Under the pieces are notes generated by a model, which had not been told where the DNA came from, did no database searches, and worked only from the letters and a program-made list of their open reading frames with translations. From an uncultured Eubacterium sp. (GTDB lineage Bacteria > Bacillota > Clostridia > Lachnospirales > Lachnospiraceae): a stretch of 64,000 nucleotides of DNA. Where the stretch lies: contig USBB01000002.1 of assembly GCA_900552795.1 (NCBI GenBank), forward strand, positions 1 through 64,000, given 5' to 3'. This document shows, in pieces, positions 1 through 7,978 of the stretch. Within the stretch, counting starts at the first letter, position 1. Each line of letters starts with the position of its first letter. The translations under genes were made by a program, and so were the position numbers.

Positions 1-150
1 ATTAGTGTGAAAAATCATGTTGATACGATGATTTTTCACACAGCTATTTGTTTCTGAGCAAAAACAAATAGCTATATGGTAAAAGAGAAATCACCTATGC
101 GAATCTCTCTTCGCCTCTTCGCAACAAAGTTGCTCAGAAATGGGGATTGG
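1..150 (+). repeat. Mosaic palindromic repeat upstream of the toxin gene
   Basis: The first 41 bases contain an imperfect palindrome (arms GTGTGAAAAATCAT and ATGATTTTTCACAC) that recurs identically at about 45843-45882 upstream of gpsA. It is followed by a second hairpin (AGCTATTTGTTT paired with AAACAAATAGCT, about 42-73), an AT-rich stretch with AGAG/CTCT arms, the small hairpin GCAACAAAGTTGC at 121-133, and the terminal module CAGAAATGGGGATT, which looks like a ribosome-binding site. The same modules recur in other orders elsewhere in the window, so this is a composite interspersed repeat and not a gene. Confidence 0.8.
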
Positions 151-191
151 TATGTGGAATTAGAAAAAATATGTATAACGGGGATAAATAG

Positions 192-536
192 TACATATGC
201 TATTTCAAATGTAAAAAAGAGTTTCGAAAAGCTGTTGACGAGCTATGGAAAGAAGTACCACCTTGGAAAAGATACCAGCAGAAGTTAATTGAAGATTTAG
301 CTGTGTTAGAACAAGAAAAAGAAAGAGCAATCGATTTACAACAGTTTGAAAAACTTAATGGTGTAGATAGGCTATATAGCATAAGACATCCTGAATCAAA
401 GAAGAATGTTAGAGTTATTTATACAATTGAAGCGGGGATAATTATTTTGTTAGTGGCATTTTTAGAGAAAAATAGTGGAGATTATCAAAGAGCGATAAAA
501 ACTGCTCAAAACCGTTTAAAATGGCTTGAGAGCTAA
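192..536 (+). pseudogene. HigB/RelE-like toxin of the Gp49-like family, 5' end apparently broken
   Basis: The frame read from 192 to 536 is open and resembles HigB-type mRNA-interferase toxins (phage Gp49-like family). It has the pattern LYSIRHPESKKNVRVIYT, then a hydrophobic strand and VAFLEKNSGDYQRAIKTAQ, as in the RelE fold. The reading has no ATG: the only usable start is GTG at 303, which would remove about 37 N-terminal residues that look like genuine toxin sequence (KEFRKAVDELWKEVPPW). Upstream in the same frame a TAG at 189-191 separates it from an ATG at 171. Either the toxin is inactivated by a nonsense change or frameshift, or it starts at a non-canonical codon such as ATA 195. It lies 25 bp before the HTH antitoxin gene, the usual higBA order. 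Confidence 0.65.
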
Positions 537-561
537 GTGCTTTTTTATGGAGGATTGAACG

Positions 562-960
562 ATGGGTATTGCAGAAAAATTAGCAGGTGCGAAAAAAACA
601 AGCTGGGTTTCAGAGGGATTTTCTGAAGCTGAAGTGAAGACAGTGGTTGAGTTGGCAAAGATTTCTGCGAGAATTGAAAGATGCAGAATAGAAATGGGAT
701 TGACGCAGCAAGAGTTTGCTGAATATATGGGTGTAACTCAAGGGATGGTTTCTAAGTGGGAAAGCAGAGAGTACAATTTCACTATCAAGACATTAAATGA
801 GATATGTCAAAAGATTGATTTGGAATTATCTGTTAGCTTGGAAAAGCCTTGTGTAAAGTCCGATTATACGATTGTTACATGGGATTCGGAAAAAGTTGAA
901 GTGAAAAGAAAAAAGAGTGGTTGGGCGAGATTTCTTCCAAATAAGGAGGCTATAGCATAA
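562..960 (+). CDS. HigA-like helix-turn-helix antitoxin
   Basis: This 132-residue protein carries an XRE/Cro-type helix-turn-helix at about residues 37-92 (RIEMGLTQQEFAEYMGV, then the recognition helix TQGMVSKWESRE). It follows the toxin by 25 bp with the Shine-Dalgarno GGAGG at 549-553. In HigBA systems this protein neutralises the toxin and represses the operon. After the HTH there is a tail of about 40 residues (93-132) with exposed aromatic residues (Y102, W107, W121, F124) and basic patches. In TAC systems such a tail is the chaperone-addiction domain bound by SecB. Its stop codon overlaps the start of the SecB-like gene by one base. The HTH is clear; the addiction-domain role is inference. 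Confidence 0.8.
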   Translation: MGIAEKLAGAKKTSWVSEGFSEAEVKTVVELAKISARIERCRIEMGLTQQEFAEYMGVTQGMVSKWESREYNFTIKTLNEICQKIDLELSVSLEKPCVKSDYTIVTWDSEKVEVKRKKSGWARFLPNKEAIA

Positions 961-1397
961 TGGATTTGAATTTGATAGCGACTGGAATAGAACTGGTTGG
1001 AACAACAATTAAAGGTATTTCTGTTGAAAATAATATTGTGGATGTTGAGAGAAAGGCAAAAAGAAATTTTGGACTAAATATTAATGAACCTTATTTTGAA
1101 ACTGTTGAAGATGGTTTCTTTGCTCAAATGATGATTGATTTTAAAGTTGAGATAGAACAATCTGAAGAGCAGAAGTTTAAACTTGAAATGTCATTAGAAG
1201 GGGCATTTCTTTCTGCTGATAGAGTTGATGAAAATAGATTTAAGCAGCTTGTTGGCGTAAATGGAGCTGCTGCAATTATTGGAATGGCAAGAGGGAAAAT
1301 TGAGGCCATTACTGCTAATATATTTAACAATGGTAAAGTTGTGATTCCTTTCGTAAATGTAATGGAATATTATAAGAACATGGTGGGAGAGAATTAA
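960..1397 (+). CDS. SecB-like chaperone, putative third component of a TAC module
   Basis: This 145-residue protein resembles the SecB/SecB-like fold: alternating beta strands, a segment EMSLEGAFLSAD matching the strand before the SecB crossover, then FKQLVGVNGAAAIIGMARG and a C-terminal strand ending VVIPFVNVMEYYK, similar to the 'FPYxR...PPxNF..LY' end of SecB. There is no signal peptide, so it is cytosolic. Gram-positive bacteria generally lack the export SecB; SecB-like proteins beside HTH antitoxins act as dedicated chaperones of the antitoxin, as in the M. tuberculosis Rv1955-1957 system. The ATG overlaps the antitoxin stop (TAATG), indicating translational coupling. Family assignment is by eye from the pattern. 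Confidence 0.65.
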   Translation: MDLNLIATGIELVGTTIKGISVENNIVDVERKAKRNFGLNINEPYFETVEDGFFAQMMIDFKVEIEQSEEQKFKLEMSLEGAFLSADRVDENRFKQLVGVNGAAAIIGMARGKIEAITANIFNNGKVVIPFVNVMEYYKNMVGEN

Positions 1398-1577
1398 TAT
1401 ACGTTGATAATATGTTGTAAGTGCATTTGCGCCTTTTTGTTTTTGTGCTGTATAACCATTTGCGGTCTATAGTAATCGAATAGTTTTTTGCACGCTGGAA
1501 AATAGTTAGGAAGAAATAAGAATTAGTATTTAAAAGGCTTATTTTAAAAATAATATAGTGATTTTCTGAAATAAACA

Positions 1578-1605
1578 TTGACTTTATTTTGAACATGAGT
1601 ATAAT
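1578..1605 (+). promoter_or_regulatory. Promoter of the trpBA T-box transcript
   Basis: TTGACT at 1578-1583 and a perfect TATAAT at 1600-1605 are separated by 16 bp. It is placed about 55-60 bp before the first T-box elements, so transcription would begin near 1612. Confidence 0.7.
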
Positions 1606-1659
1606 TAAATTAATTCATTTATAAATAAATTATAAATTGGAGTAATAATTTAATAACAT

Positions 1660-1964
1660 TAAACCGTTGACGTGGAGATAAAAATAAAATGTGCGCTTAC
1701 AGAGAGCTGGGATTGCTGAGAACCGGCAGAGAGCAGTTTATTAAATGGACCACTGAGGGCATGGTCAAAGGGATTGCTTTTATGTTTTTTAAATTTAAGC
1801 ATTGCAGTTCTTAGTATTCCGTGACGTAAGGCACGCGTGAGTTGTCAGGAATATTGAAGTATTCCGTAGAGAGTGTGGAATCCACAAATCAAGGTGGCAC
1901 CGCGGTGATTGATTGTATTTACCGTCCTTGACAGTAGTTTTTCTATTGTCAGGGGCGTTTTTTA
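1660..1964 (+). promoter_or_regulatory. Tryptophan T-box leader
   Basis: This is a tRNA-sensing transcription attenuator. The stem I region has AGAGAGCTGGGATTGCTGAG at 1700-1719. The specifier region reads AAATGGACCACTGAGGGC, giving a TGG (Trp) specifier at 1746-1748 followed by the expected A. The conserved T-box core AAGGTGGCACCGCGG is at 1891-1905. The terminator hairpin (GTCCTTGACAGTAG pairing with CTATTGTCAGGGGC, 1923-1956) is followed by a run of T. Uncharged tRNA-Trp should pair through its CCA end with the T-box core and favour the antiterminator. The specifier fits the downstream trpBA genes. Confidence 0.93.
1923..1963 (+). terminator. T-box attenuator terminator
   Basis: A strong stem of about 13 bp with a short T-rich loop is followed by GTTTTTT. 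Its 5' arm lies just after the T-box core, allowing the mutually exclusive antiterminator. Confidence 0.9.
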
Positions 1965-1973
1965 CTTTATAAG

Positions 1974-2036
1974 AAAATGCGTCAAAGACGCATTTTAATA
2001 ACAAGTTTGCGAAGCAAATCTTGCAAACGACGCTTT
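1974..2036 (-). repeat. Palindromic repeat (inverted copy of the element at 47544-47600)
   Basis: Hairpin TGCGTCAAAGACGCA is followed by the hairpin CAAGTTTGCGAAGCAAATCTTG and ACGACGCTT. The reverse complement matches the repeat after rsmD almost base for base, including the spacer TTGTTAT. It sits between the T-box terminator and trpB, so it is transcribed in the trpBA leader when antitermination occurs. Confidence 0.8.
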
Positions 2037-2156
2037 TTTATTATATTAGGAATTTTTATGCTGTTAAATTACGTCTTAAGAGACATAGAATAACAGGTTT
2101 GCGGATTAAAGCTGCAAATGTCAAAAATACATAAATATTTAAAGGAGAAATGAATT

Positions 2157-3341
2157 ATGTCAAATGGAAGGTATGGCGTTCATGGCGGACAGTATATACC
2201 TGAAACGCTTATGAATGAAGTTAAAAAGCTTGAGGAAGCTTATGAGTTTTATAAAAAAGATAAGGATTTTAATGATGAGTTAAATACTCTGTTAAAAGAA
2301 TATGCAGGCAGACCGTCACTTCTTTATTATGCAAAGAAAATGACCGAGGAGCTTGGTGGTGCTAAAATTTATTTTAAAAGAGAGGATTTAAATCATACAG
2401 GTTCACATAAGATTAATAATGTATTGGGTCAGGCACTGCTTGCAAAACGAATGGGGAAAAAAAGAATTATTGCAGAGACGGGTGCCGGACAGCATGGGGT
2501 TGCGACAGCTACAGCGGCGGCACTTCTTGATCTTGAGTGTGAAATATTCATGGGAAAAGAGGATACGGTAAGACAGGCATTAAACGTTTATCGTATGGAG
2601 CTTTTAGGGGCAAAGGTTCATCCTGTTGAGAGCGGAACAATGACACTTAAAGATGCTGTAAATGAATGTATGAGAGAATGGACAAAAAGAGTTGATGACA
2701 CTATGTATGTATTAGGTTCAGTTATGGGACCGCATCCGTTTCCTATGATAGTAAGGGATTTTCAGAGTGTTATAAGCAAAGAAGCAAGAGAGCAGATTCT
2801 TGAAAAGGAAGGCAGACTGCCGGATGTTGTTATGGCCTGCGTCGGCGGCGGAAGCAACGCAATGGGCATGTTTTACGAATTTATAAAGGACGAAAGTGTA
2901 AGGCTTATCGGATGTGAGGCGGCAGGATTAGGTGCAGACACAGATAAAACAGCGGCTACTATAGCAACCGGAAGTGAGGGCATTTTCCATGGCATGAAAT
3001 CATATTTTTGTCAGGATGAATTTGGACAGATTGCACCTGTTTATTCGATATCTGCGGGACTTGATTATCCGGGTATAGGACCGGAGCACGCATATCTTCA
3101 CGATACAGGAAGAGCGGAATATGTGCCGGTAACTGATGAGGAGGCAGTAAACGCATTTGAATATATTGCAAAGACGGAAGGAATAATAGCTGCGATTGAA
3201 AGTTCGCATGCGGTAGCACATTTGATGAAAATTGCACCGAAGATGAGAAAAGATCAGATTATAATATGCTGTCTTTCAGGCAGGGGTGATAAGGATGTTG
3301 CAGCAATAGCAAGATATAGAGGAGTTGATTTATATGAGTAA
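2157..3341 (+). CDS. trpB: Tryptophan synthase beta chain
   Basis: TrpB condenses indole with L-serine using pyridoxal phosphate and forms the alpha2-beta2 complex with TrpA. The 394-residue protein has the PLP lysine K85 in HTGSHKINN, the phosphate-binding loop [12 protein letters not shown] at about residues 228-239, and the usual TrpB1 N-terminus ([14 protein letters not shown]). AAAGGAG lies about 10 bp before the ATG. It is preceded by a Trp T-box and overlaps trpA, forming a two-gene operon. No trpE, trpD, trpC or trpF is adjacent, so the early pathway genes must be elsewhere or the cell salvages indole. Confidence 0.97.
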   Translation: MSNGRYGVHGGQYIPETLMNEVKKLEEAYEFYKKDKDFNDELNTLLKEYAGRPSLLYYAKKMTEELGGAKIYFKREDLNHTGSHKINNVLGQALLAKRMGKKRIIAETGAGQHGVATATAAALLDLECEIFMGKEDTVRQALNVYRMELLGAKVHPVESGTMTLKDAVNECMREWTKRVDDTMYVLGSVMGPHPFPMIVRDFQSVISKEAREQILEKEGRLPDVVMACVGGGSNAMGMFYEFIKDESVRLIGCEAAGLGADTDKTAATIATGSEGIFHGMKSYFCQDEFGQIAPVYSISAGLDYPGIGPEHAYLHDTGRAEYVPVTDEEAVNAFEYIAKTEGIIAAIESSHAVAHLMKIAPKMRKDQIIICCLSGRGDKDVAAIARYRGVDLYE

Positions 3342-4113
3342 GATAAGAGAAGCATTTACTGATAAAAAAGCATTTATAGGGTTTCTTACAGCGGGAGACC
3401 CGTCTCTTGATAAAACAGAAGAATTTATGGTTCAGATTGAAAAAGCCGGTGCTGCACTGATTGAGTTGGGAATACCTTTTTCAGATCCTATTGCAGAAGG
3501 GCCTGTGGTTCAGAATGCAAATGTAAGAGCACTTTCAGCTAAGGGCGGTTGTACGACAAAAAAGGTATTTGACATGGTTGAAAGAGTGCGCGAAAAAGTT
3601 AAAGTTCCAATAGTTTTTCTTACATATTTAAATCCCGTATTTAAATACGGATACGAGGAGTTTTTTAAAAGATGTCAGGAAACAGGTGTTGACGGTGTTA
3701 TAATACCGGATATGCCTTTTGAGGAAAAAGGAGAAATACAGCCATTTGCGGATAAATATAATATTGATATTATTTCACTGGTAGCTCTTACAAGTAACGG
3801 CAGAGTGCAAAAAATTGCAGAGTCTTCTAAAGGATATGTATATGTAATGCCTTCAATGAGTATTGCCGGACCTGGCAGTGAGACTGCAAAGGCTGTTAAA
3901 AATATTGTCGATGATATAAGAAAAGCGACTGATAATCCTGTAGTGATAGAGTTTGATATGGATATGACTGAGCGTATCAGTGAATATTCAAATATGGCTG
4001 ACGGAATTATAGTACAAAACGGCATAGTCAAAATTATAGAGCAGTATGGGAATGACGCGGCACCGTATATTTATGTGTATGTAAAAGCAATGGTTCAGGC
4101 TGTAAATGAGTGA
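3334..4113 (+). CDS. trpA: Tryptophan synthase alpha chain
   Basis: TrpA cleaves indole-3-glycerol phosphate to indole, which is channelled to TrpB. The 259-residue TIM barrel retains the catalytic Glu in ELGIPFSDP and Asp in the same segment ([11 protein letters not shown]), and the phosphate-binding end. The ATG at 3334 is chosen because AGAGGAG at 3317-3323 is correctly spaced and the start overlaps the trpB stop by 8 bases. An in-frame TTG at 3325 is a less likely start. Its transcription is expected to follow the upstream T-box. Confidence 0.96.
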   Translation: MSKIREAFTDKKAFIGFLTAGDPSLDKTEEFMVQIEKAGAALIELGIPFSDPIAEGPVVQNANVRALSAKGGCTTKKVFDMVERVREKVKVPIVFLTYLNPVFKYGYEEFFKRCQETGVDGVIIPDMPFEEKGEIQPFADKYNIDIISLVALTSNGRVQKIAESSKGYVYVMPSMSIAGPGSETAKAVKNIVDDIRKATDNPVVIEFDMDMTERISEYSNMADGIIVQNGIVKIIEQYGNDAAPYIYVYVKAMVQAVNE

Positions 4114-4136
4114 TTAATTGCATGTGTTGCGAAATA

Positions 4137-4191
4137 TGTCGAAATCTTTGGATGATAAATTGTTGCCTTAAATCGACATAAATTATATAAT
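4137..4191 (+). promoter_or_regulatory. spo0A promoter with putative 0A boxes
   Basis: TTGCCT (4163-4168) and TATAAT (4186-4191) are 17 bp apart. A TGTCGAA motif (the Spo0A-binding core) lies at 4137-4143, and an inverted near-match (TGTCGAT on the minus strand) is at 4172-4178, between the -35 and -10. This arrangement suggests that Spo0A regulates its own gene. Confidence 0.6.
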
Positions 4192-4213
4192 CATTATCGT
4201 TGAAAGGGGGTAA

Positions 4214-5023
4214 ATGTTAATGGAAACTTTTAAAGTGGCGATAGCTGATGACGATGAAAAAATGCTGGAAGTGCTGTCGCAGGTTGTAAAAAATGAAAAA
4301 GATTTGGAGCTTGTAGGTGCTGTTTCTAATGGTAAAGATGCACTTGATGTGATTGTAAATAAGAAGCCTGATGTTGTTTTGCTGGATTTAATTATGCCGG
4401 GGCTTGATGGTGAAGGTGTTATGAAATGGGTTGTGGGAAATAAGACATTAGATAAGGAACCTGCACTTATTATAATAAGTTCTATAGGACAGGAATACAT
4501 AACAAAAAAGGCTTTTGATCTTGGCGCAGTCTATTATTATGTCAAACCATTTAATAACGATGCATTGGTAGACAAAATCAGGAGTGTCAGAGATGAAAGA
4601 AAAGTGACAAGAAAAAGCAGAATTTCAAACAAGAATGTCATGACACAAAATAATGAAATAATAAGTGAACTTAATCTTGAGACTGAGATTACTGAGATAA
4701 TACATGAAATAGGTATACCGGCTCATATAAAGGGATATCAGTATTTAAGGGATTCTATTATATTGTCAATCACTGATAAGGAAGTTATAAGCAGTATAAC
4801 AAAAATTCTTTATCCTACAATAGCAAAGAAATATCAGACAACGGCAAGCAGAGTTGAACGTGCAATAAGACATGCCATAGAAGTAGCATGGAACAGAGGA
4901 AATACAGACACTTTATATGAATTATTCGGTTATACGATAAGTAATGGAAAGGGTAAGCCTACAAATTCAGAATTTATTGCACTTATTGCGGATAATATAA
5001 GGCTGAAGAATAATATTAAGTAA
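4214..5023 (+). CDS. spo0A: Sporulation transcription factor Spo0A
   Basis: This is the master response regulator of sporulation entry. The 269-residue protein has an N-terminal receiver domain (acidic triad ADDDE, phosphoacceptor Asp58 in [13 protein letters not shown], conserved Lys in YYVKPFN) and a C-terminal Spo0A DNA-binding domain (about residues 155-265) containing the helix [29 protein letters not shown] precedes the ATG; a second in-frame ATG at 4220 is an alternative start. It is flanked by trpA upstream and a wall hydrolase downstream; in many Clostridia spo0A lies near spoIVB, which is not seen here. Confidence 0.96.
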   Translation: MLMETFKVAIADDDEKMLEVLSQVVKNEKDLELVGAVSNGKDALDVIVNKKPDVVLLDLIMPGLDGEGVMKWVVGNKTLDKEPALIIISSIGQEYITKKAFDLGAVYYYVKPFNNDALVDKIRSVRDERKVTRKSRISNKNVMTQNNEIISELNLETEITEIIHEIGIPAHIKGYQYLRDSIILSITDKEVISSITKILYPTIAKKYQTTASRVERAIRHAIEVAWNRGNTDTLYELFGYTISNGKGKPTNSEFIALIADNIRLKNNIK

Positions 5024-5071
5024 AAGTTATAATTTTAAATATGAATAATTTGTAAATATTATATGTAAGCC

Positions 5072-5100
5072 TTGCGCATACAATGATTATATATTATAAT
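5072..5100 (+). promoter_or_regulatory. Promoter of the NlpC/P60 hydrolase gene
   Basis: TTGCGC (5072-5077) and a perfect TATAAT (5095-5100) are spaced by 17 bp, about 54 bp upstream of the start codon. Confidence 0.6.
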
Positions 5101-5153
5101 GTCAAAGTAATTTAAAAATTATTTAATGAATTTGTAATAAATAGAGGTTATAT

Positions 5154-6158
5154 ATGCGCAAAAAAATAGTAAAGTCATTATTGGCTGCTACACTTATTAT
5201 AACTATTATGGGAACGACAGTTGCTTATGCCACAGAGATTCAAAGTCTTAAGGATGGCAAAAAGCAGGTTCAGCAGGATATTGACAGTACTGAGGATCAG
5301 TTGGCATATCTTTTGCTACAGATGGATGAGATTGAGGCTGATTTGGATGAGCTTAATACTAAGATTACAGAAGTTAATGAACAGCTTAAGGTAGAGAATG
5401 AAAATCTTGACAACCAGTATGAAGATATGAAGCTTCGAATAAAGTATATGTATGAGGATAAGAACTCTTCTATAGCAGAAGCTTTTCTTACTTCAAAGGA
5501 TATGAGTGAGGCAATTAATAAGTCCGAATATATACAGCAGGTTTACAGCTATGATCGTGATAAGCTTGAAGAGATGTCACAGACAGCTAAGAAGATAGAG
5601 GATTTAAAGACTAATCTTGAAGAAGAGCAGACTGAATTGAACAGTAAGGCAGATGAGCTTACATCAAAGCAGTCGCTTCTTTATACAACACTTGAGAAGT
5701 TAAAGAACGATGAGGCTGATTACGAAAGTAAGATTGTAGCTGCACAGAACAGAGCAGCGGAGCAGGCAGCTAAGAATAATGCAGGTAAAATTCCGATGAA
5801 TGCAAATAATGATTCAGCAGTAGCTTCAAGTATAGTAGCTCTTGCATATTCTTTGTGCGGGGTACCTTATGTATATGGAGGCTCAAGTCCGAGTGGGTTT
5901 GACTGTTCAGGATTTACGTCATATTGTTTTAAACAGAATGGTATTTATATTGCAAGAACTGCAAGTGCACAGTCTGTAGGTGGTCAGCGCATTAATGGCT
6001 TATCTAATGCTTTGCCAGGAGATTTGATTTTTTATCCGGGTCATGTAGGGATTTATATAGGTAATGGGCAGATTATACATGCGCCGCATTCGGGTGATGT
6101 TGTAAAAGTTGCCTCAGCAAATATTATGACGATAACAGGTATAAGACGTTACTGGTAA
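5154..6158 (+). CDS. Secreted coiled-coil NlpC/P60 peptidoglycan hydrolase
   Basis: A 334-residue exported protein. Residues 1-26 form a signal peptide (KK, a hydrophobic stretch, cleavage near AYA). Residues about 27-205 are a long coiled coil similar to CwlO/PcsB-type hydrolases. The C-terminal NlpC/P60 domain (about 220-334) has catalytic Cys251 in FDCSGFTSYC and His297 in PGHVGIYIG. Such enzymes cleave D-Glu-DAP-type bonds in stem peptides, and the coiled coil commonly mediates FtsEX control; that link is inference as no ftsEX is nearby. It has its own promoter and terminator, so it is probably monocistronic. Confidence 0.92.
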   Translation: MRKKIVKSLLAATLIITIMGTTVAYATEIQSLKDGKKQVQQDIDSTEDQLAYLLLQMDEIEADLDELNTKITEVNEQLKVENENLDNQYEDMKLRIKYMYEDKNSSIAEAFLTSKDMSEAINKSEYIQQVYSYDRDKLEEMSQTAKKIEDLKTNLEEEQTELNSKADELTSKQSLLYTTLEKLKNDEADYESKIVAAQNRAAEQAAKNNAGKIPMNANNDSAVASSIVALAYSLCGVPYVYGGSSPSGFDCSGFTSYCFKQNGIYIARTASAQSVGGQRINGLSNALPGDLIFYPGHVGIYIGNGQIIHAPHSGDVVKVASANIMTITGIRRYW

Positions 6159-6181
6159 TTTGAAATATTATGTGATATAAT

Positions 6182-6220
6182 AAGTGCAGTTATTTATGTT
6201 ACTGCACTTATTTTTATTTT
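6182..6220 (+). terminator. Terminator after the NlpC/P60 gene
   Basis: AAGTGCAGT pairs with ACTGCACTT around an AT-rich loop and is followed by a T-rich tract. Confidence 0.85.
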
Positions 6221-6300
6221 ATATAATAAGATTAAGGTGCCTTGACACAGTAATCCTATTATATTAATCAATCCTTTTTATATTAGAAATGGAGGTTTAT

Positions 6301-7737
6301 ATGAAAAATGTATTGTTTATTGCTTCAGAAGCTGTTCCTTTTATAAAGACAGGCGGTCTTGCAGACGTAGTTGGTTCACTTCCTAAATATTTTGATAAAA
6401 ATGAATTTGATGTCAGAGTTATGATACCTAAATATGTCTGTATACCATGGGAATACAGACAGAAAATGATATATAAAACGCATTTCTATATTGACCTGGC
6501 ATGGCGTGAGCAGTATGTCGGGGTATTCGAAATGGAATATGATGGTATTATATTTTATTTTATTGATAATGAATTTTATTTTGGAGGACCAAAGCCGTAT
6601 AGTTGGATTCATGAAGATATTGAGAAGTTTGCATTCTTTAGTAAAGCTGCGTTATCAGCTATTCCTGTTTTAGGATTTAAGCCTGATATAGTACATTGTC
6701 ATGATTGGCAGACTGGTCTTGTGCCGGTATATTTAAAGGAGCGTTTTGCACAGGGGGATTTTTATCAGGGAATAAAGTCTATTATGACTATACATAATCT
6801 TAAATTTCAGGGTATTTGGGATTTAAAAAAGGTTAAAGATATAACCGGACTTTCAGATTATTATTTTACGCCTGATAAGCTTGAAGCATATAAGGATGCT
6901 AACTATCTGAAGGGAGGGATAGTTTATGCTGATAAAGTTACAACAGTAAGTTCTACTTATGCGGAAGAGATAAAGACGCCTTTCTATGGTGAGAATCTTG
7001 ACGGACTTATGAGAGCAAGATCAAACAGTCTTTGCGGTATTGTAAACGGTATAGATTATGACGTTTATAATCCTGAAACGGATGAATATATTGATAGCAG
7101 ATATAATCAGATTACTTTCAGGAAAGAAAAGTGGAAAAATAAAGTAGCTCTCCAAAAAGAGCTTGGTCTTGATGTTGATAAGGGCAGATTTATGATAGGT
7201 ATTGTATCAAGACTTACGGATCAGAAAGGTCTTGATTTAATTGCTTATGTTATGGACCAGATATGTACTGAAGATGTACAGCTTGTTGTTTTGGGAACAG
7301 GTGAAGAAAAATATGAAAATATGTTCAGACATTACGACTGGAAGTACAATAACAGAGTTTCAGCTAATATTTATTATTCAGAGCCTATGTCGCATAAGGT
7401 TTATGCTGCATGTGATGCATTCCTTATGCCATCACTTTTTGAGCCTTGCGGCTTAAGTCAGCTGATGAGCTTAAGATATGGAACGGTTCCTATTGTACGT
7501 GAAACGGGCGGACTTAAAGATACTGTTGAACCTTATAATGAATTTGAAAGTACAGGAACAGGATTTTCATTTACTAACTATAATGCTCATGAAATGCTTA
7601 GTATTATTAATTATGCAAAGGATGTTTATTATAATCGTAAGAGAGAATGGAATAAAATTGTGGACCGCGGAATGAAAGCTGATTTTTCATGGGGTAATTC
7701 AGCAGTAAAATACGAAGAACTTTACAAATCGCTTTAA
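6301..7737 (+). CDS. glgA: Glycogen synthase (ADP-glucose type, GT5)
   Basis: GlgA extends alpha-1,4-glucan chains from ADP-glucose. The 478-residue protein has the N-terminal KTGGLADVVGSLP nucleotide-sugar motif, HCHDWQTGLVPVYLK, and the C-terminal GT-B site EPCGLSQLMSLRYG followed by VRETGGLKDTVEP. An in-frame ATG exists at 6289, but GGAGG lies at 6290-6294, so ATG 6301 is the start. No glgC, glgD or glgB is adjacent. It is followed by its own terminator-like hairpin. Confidence 0.95.
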   Translation: MKNVLFIASEAVPFIKTGGLADVVGSLPKYFDKNEFDVRVMIPKYVCIPWEYRQKMIYKTHFYIDLAWREQYVGVFEMEYDGIIFYFIDNEFYFGGPKPYSWIHEDIEKFAFFSKAALSAIPVLGFKPDIVHCHDWQTGLVPVYLKERFAQGDFYQGIKSIMTIHNLKFQGIWDLKKVKDITGLSDYYFTPDKLEAYKDANYLKGGIVYADKVTTVSSTYAEEIKTPFYGENLDGLMRARSNSLCGIVNGIDYDVYNPETDEYIDSRYNQITFRKEKWKNKVALQKELGLDVDKGRFMIGIVSRLTDQKGLDLIAYVMDQICTEDVQLVVLGTGEEKYENMFRHYDWKYNNRVSANIYYSEPMSHKVYAACDAFLMPSLFEPCGLSQLMSLRYGTVPIVRETGGLKDTVEPYNEFESTGTGFSFTNYNAHEMLSIINYAKDVYYNRKREWNKIVDRGMKADFSWGNSAVKYEELYKSL

Positions 7738-7755
7738 GTAAAAATATTTTTATAT

Positions 7756-7799
7756 GGCAGTCATGCGTTATTAATGAGCGTGTGGCTGCTGATTTTTTC
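7756..7799 (+). terminator. Terminator after glgA
   Basis: GGCAGTCATGCG pairs (with G-U pairs) with CGTGTGGCTGCT, followed by GATTTTTT. Confidence 0.7.
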
Positions 7800-7894
7800 T
7801 AAAATTTGTTCTTGACTATAGATGTCTGAATATATATAATATATATTATTAAAATACAAAATGTAAATATAAAATATTTTATATTGTAGTCATA

Positions 7895-7920
7895 ATTAGG
7901 GTGTTTTGACACCCTAATCC
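7895..7920 (+). repeat. Short perfect palindrome of the GTGTTTTGACAC repeat class
   Basis: ATTAGGGTGT-TTTG-ACACCCTAAT is a perfect hairpin. Related forms occur at 12884-12909, 6237-6255, 18924-18945 and 33610-33630. It lies in the 241-bp gap between glgA and the next gene. Confidence 0.7.
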
Positions 7921-7978
7921 TAATATGTGAATAAGTTTATAAATGGCATATCAGTTTATGTCAGAGGGAGTTTTTTAT

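Noticed and set aside
76..288. Open frame of 70 codons ahead of the toxin
   Set aside because: It begins within repeat modules, and its 3' part is an out-of-frame reading of the toxin sequence; there is no protein-like pattern.
1398..1577. Terminator after the SecB-like gene
   Set aside because: GTGC/GCGC arms before a CTTTTTG tract near 1420-1440 are too short to call; I see nothing else in this gap.
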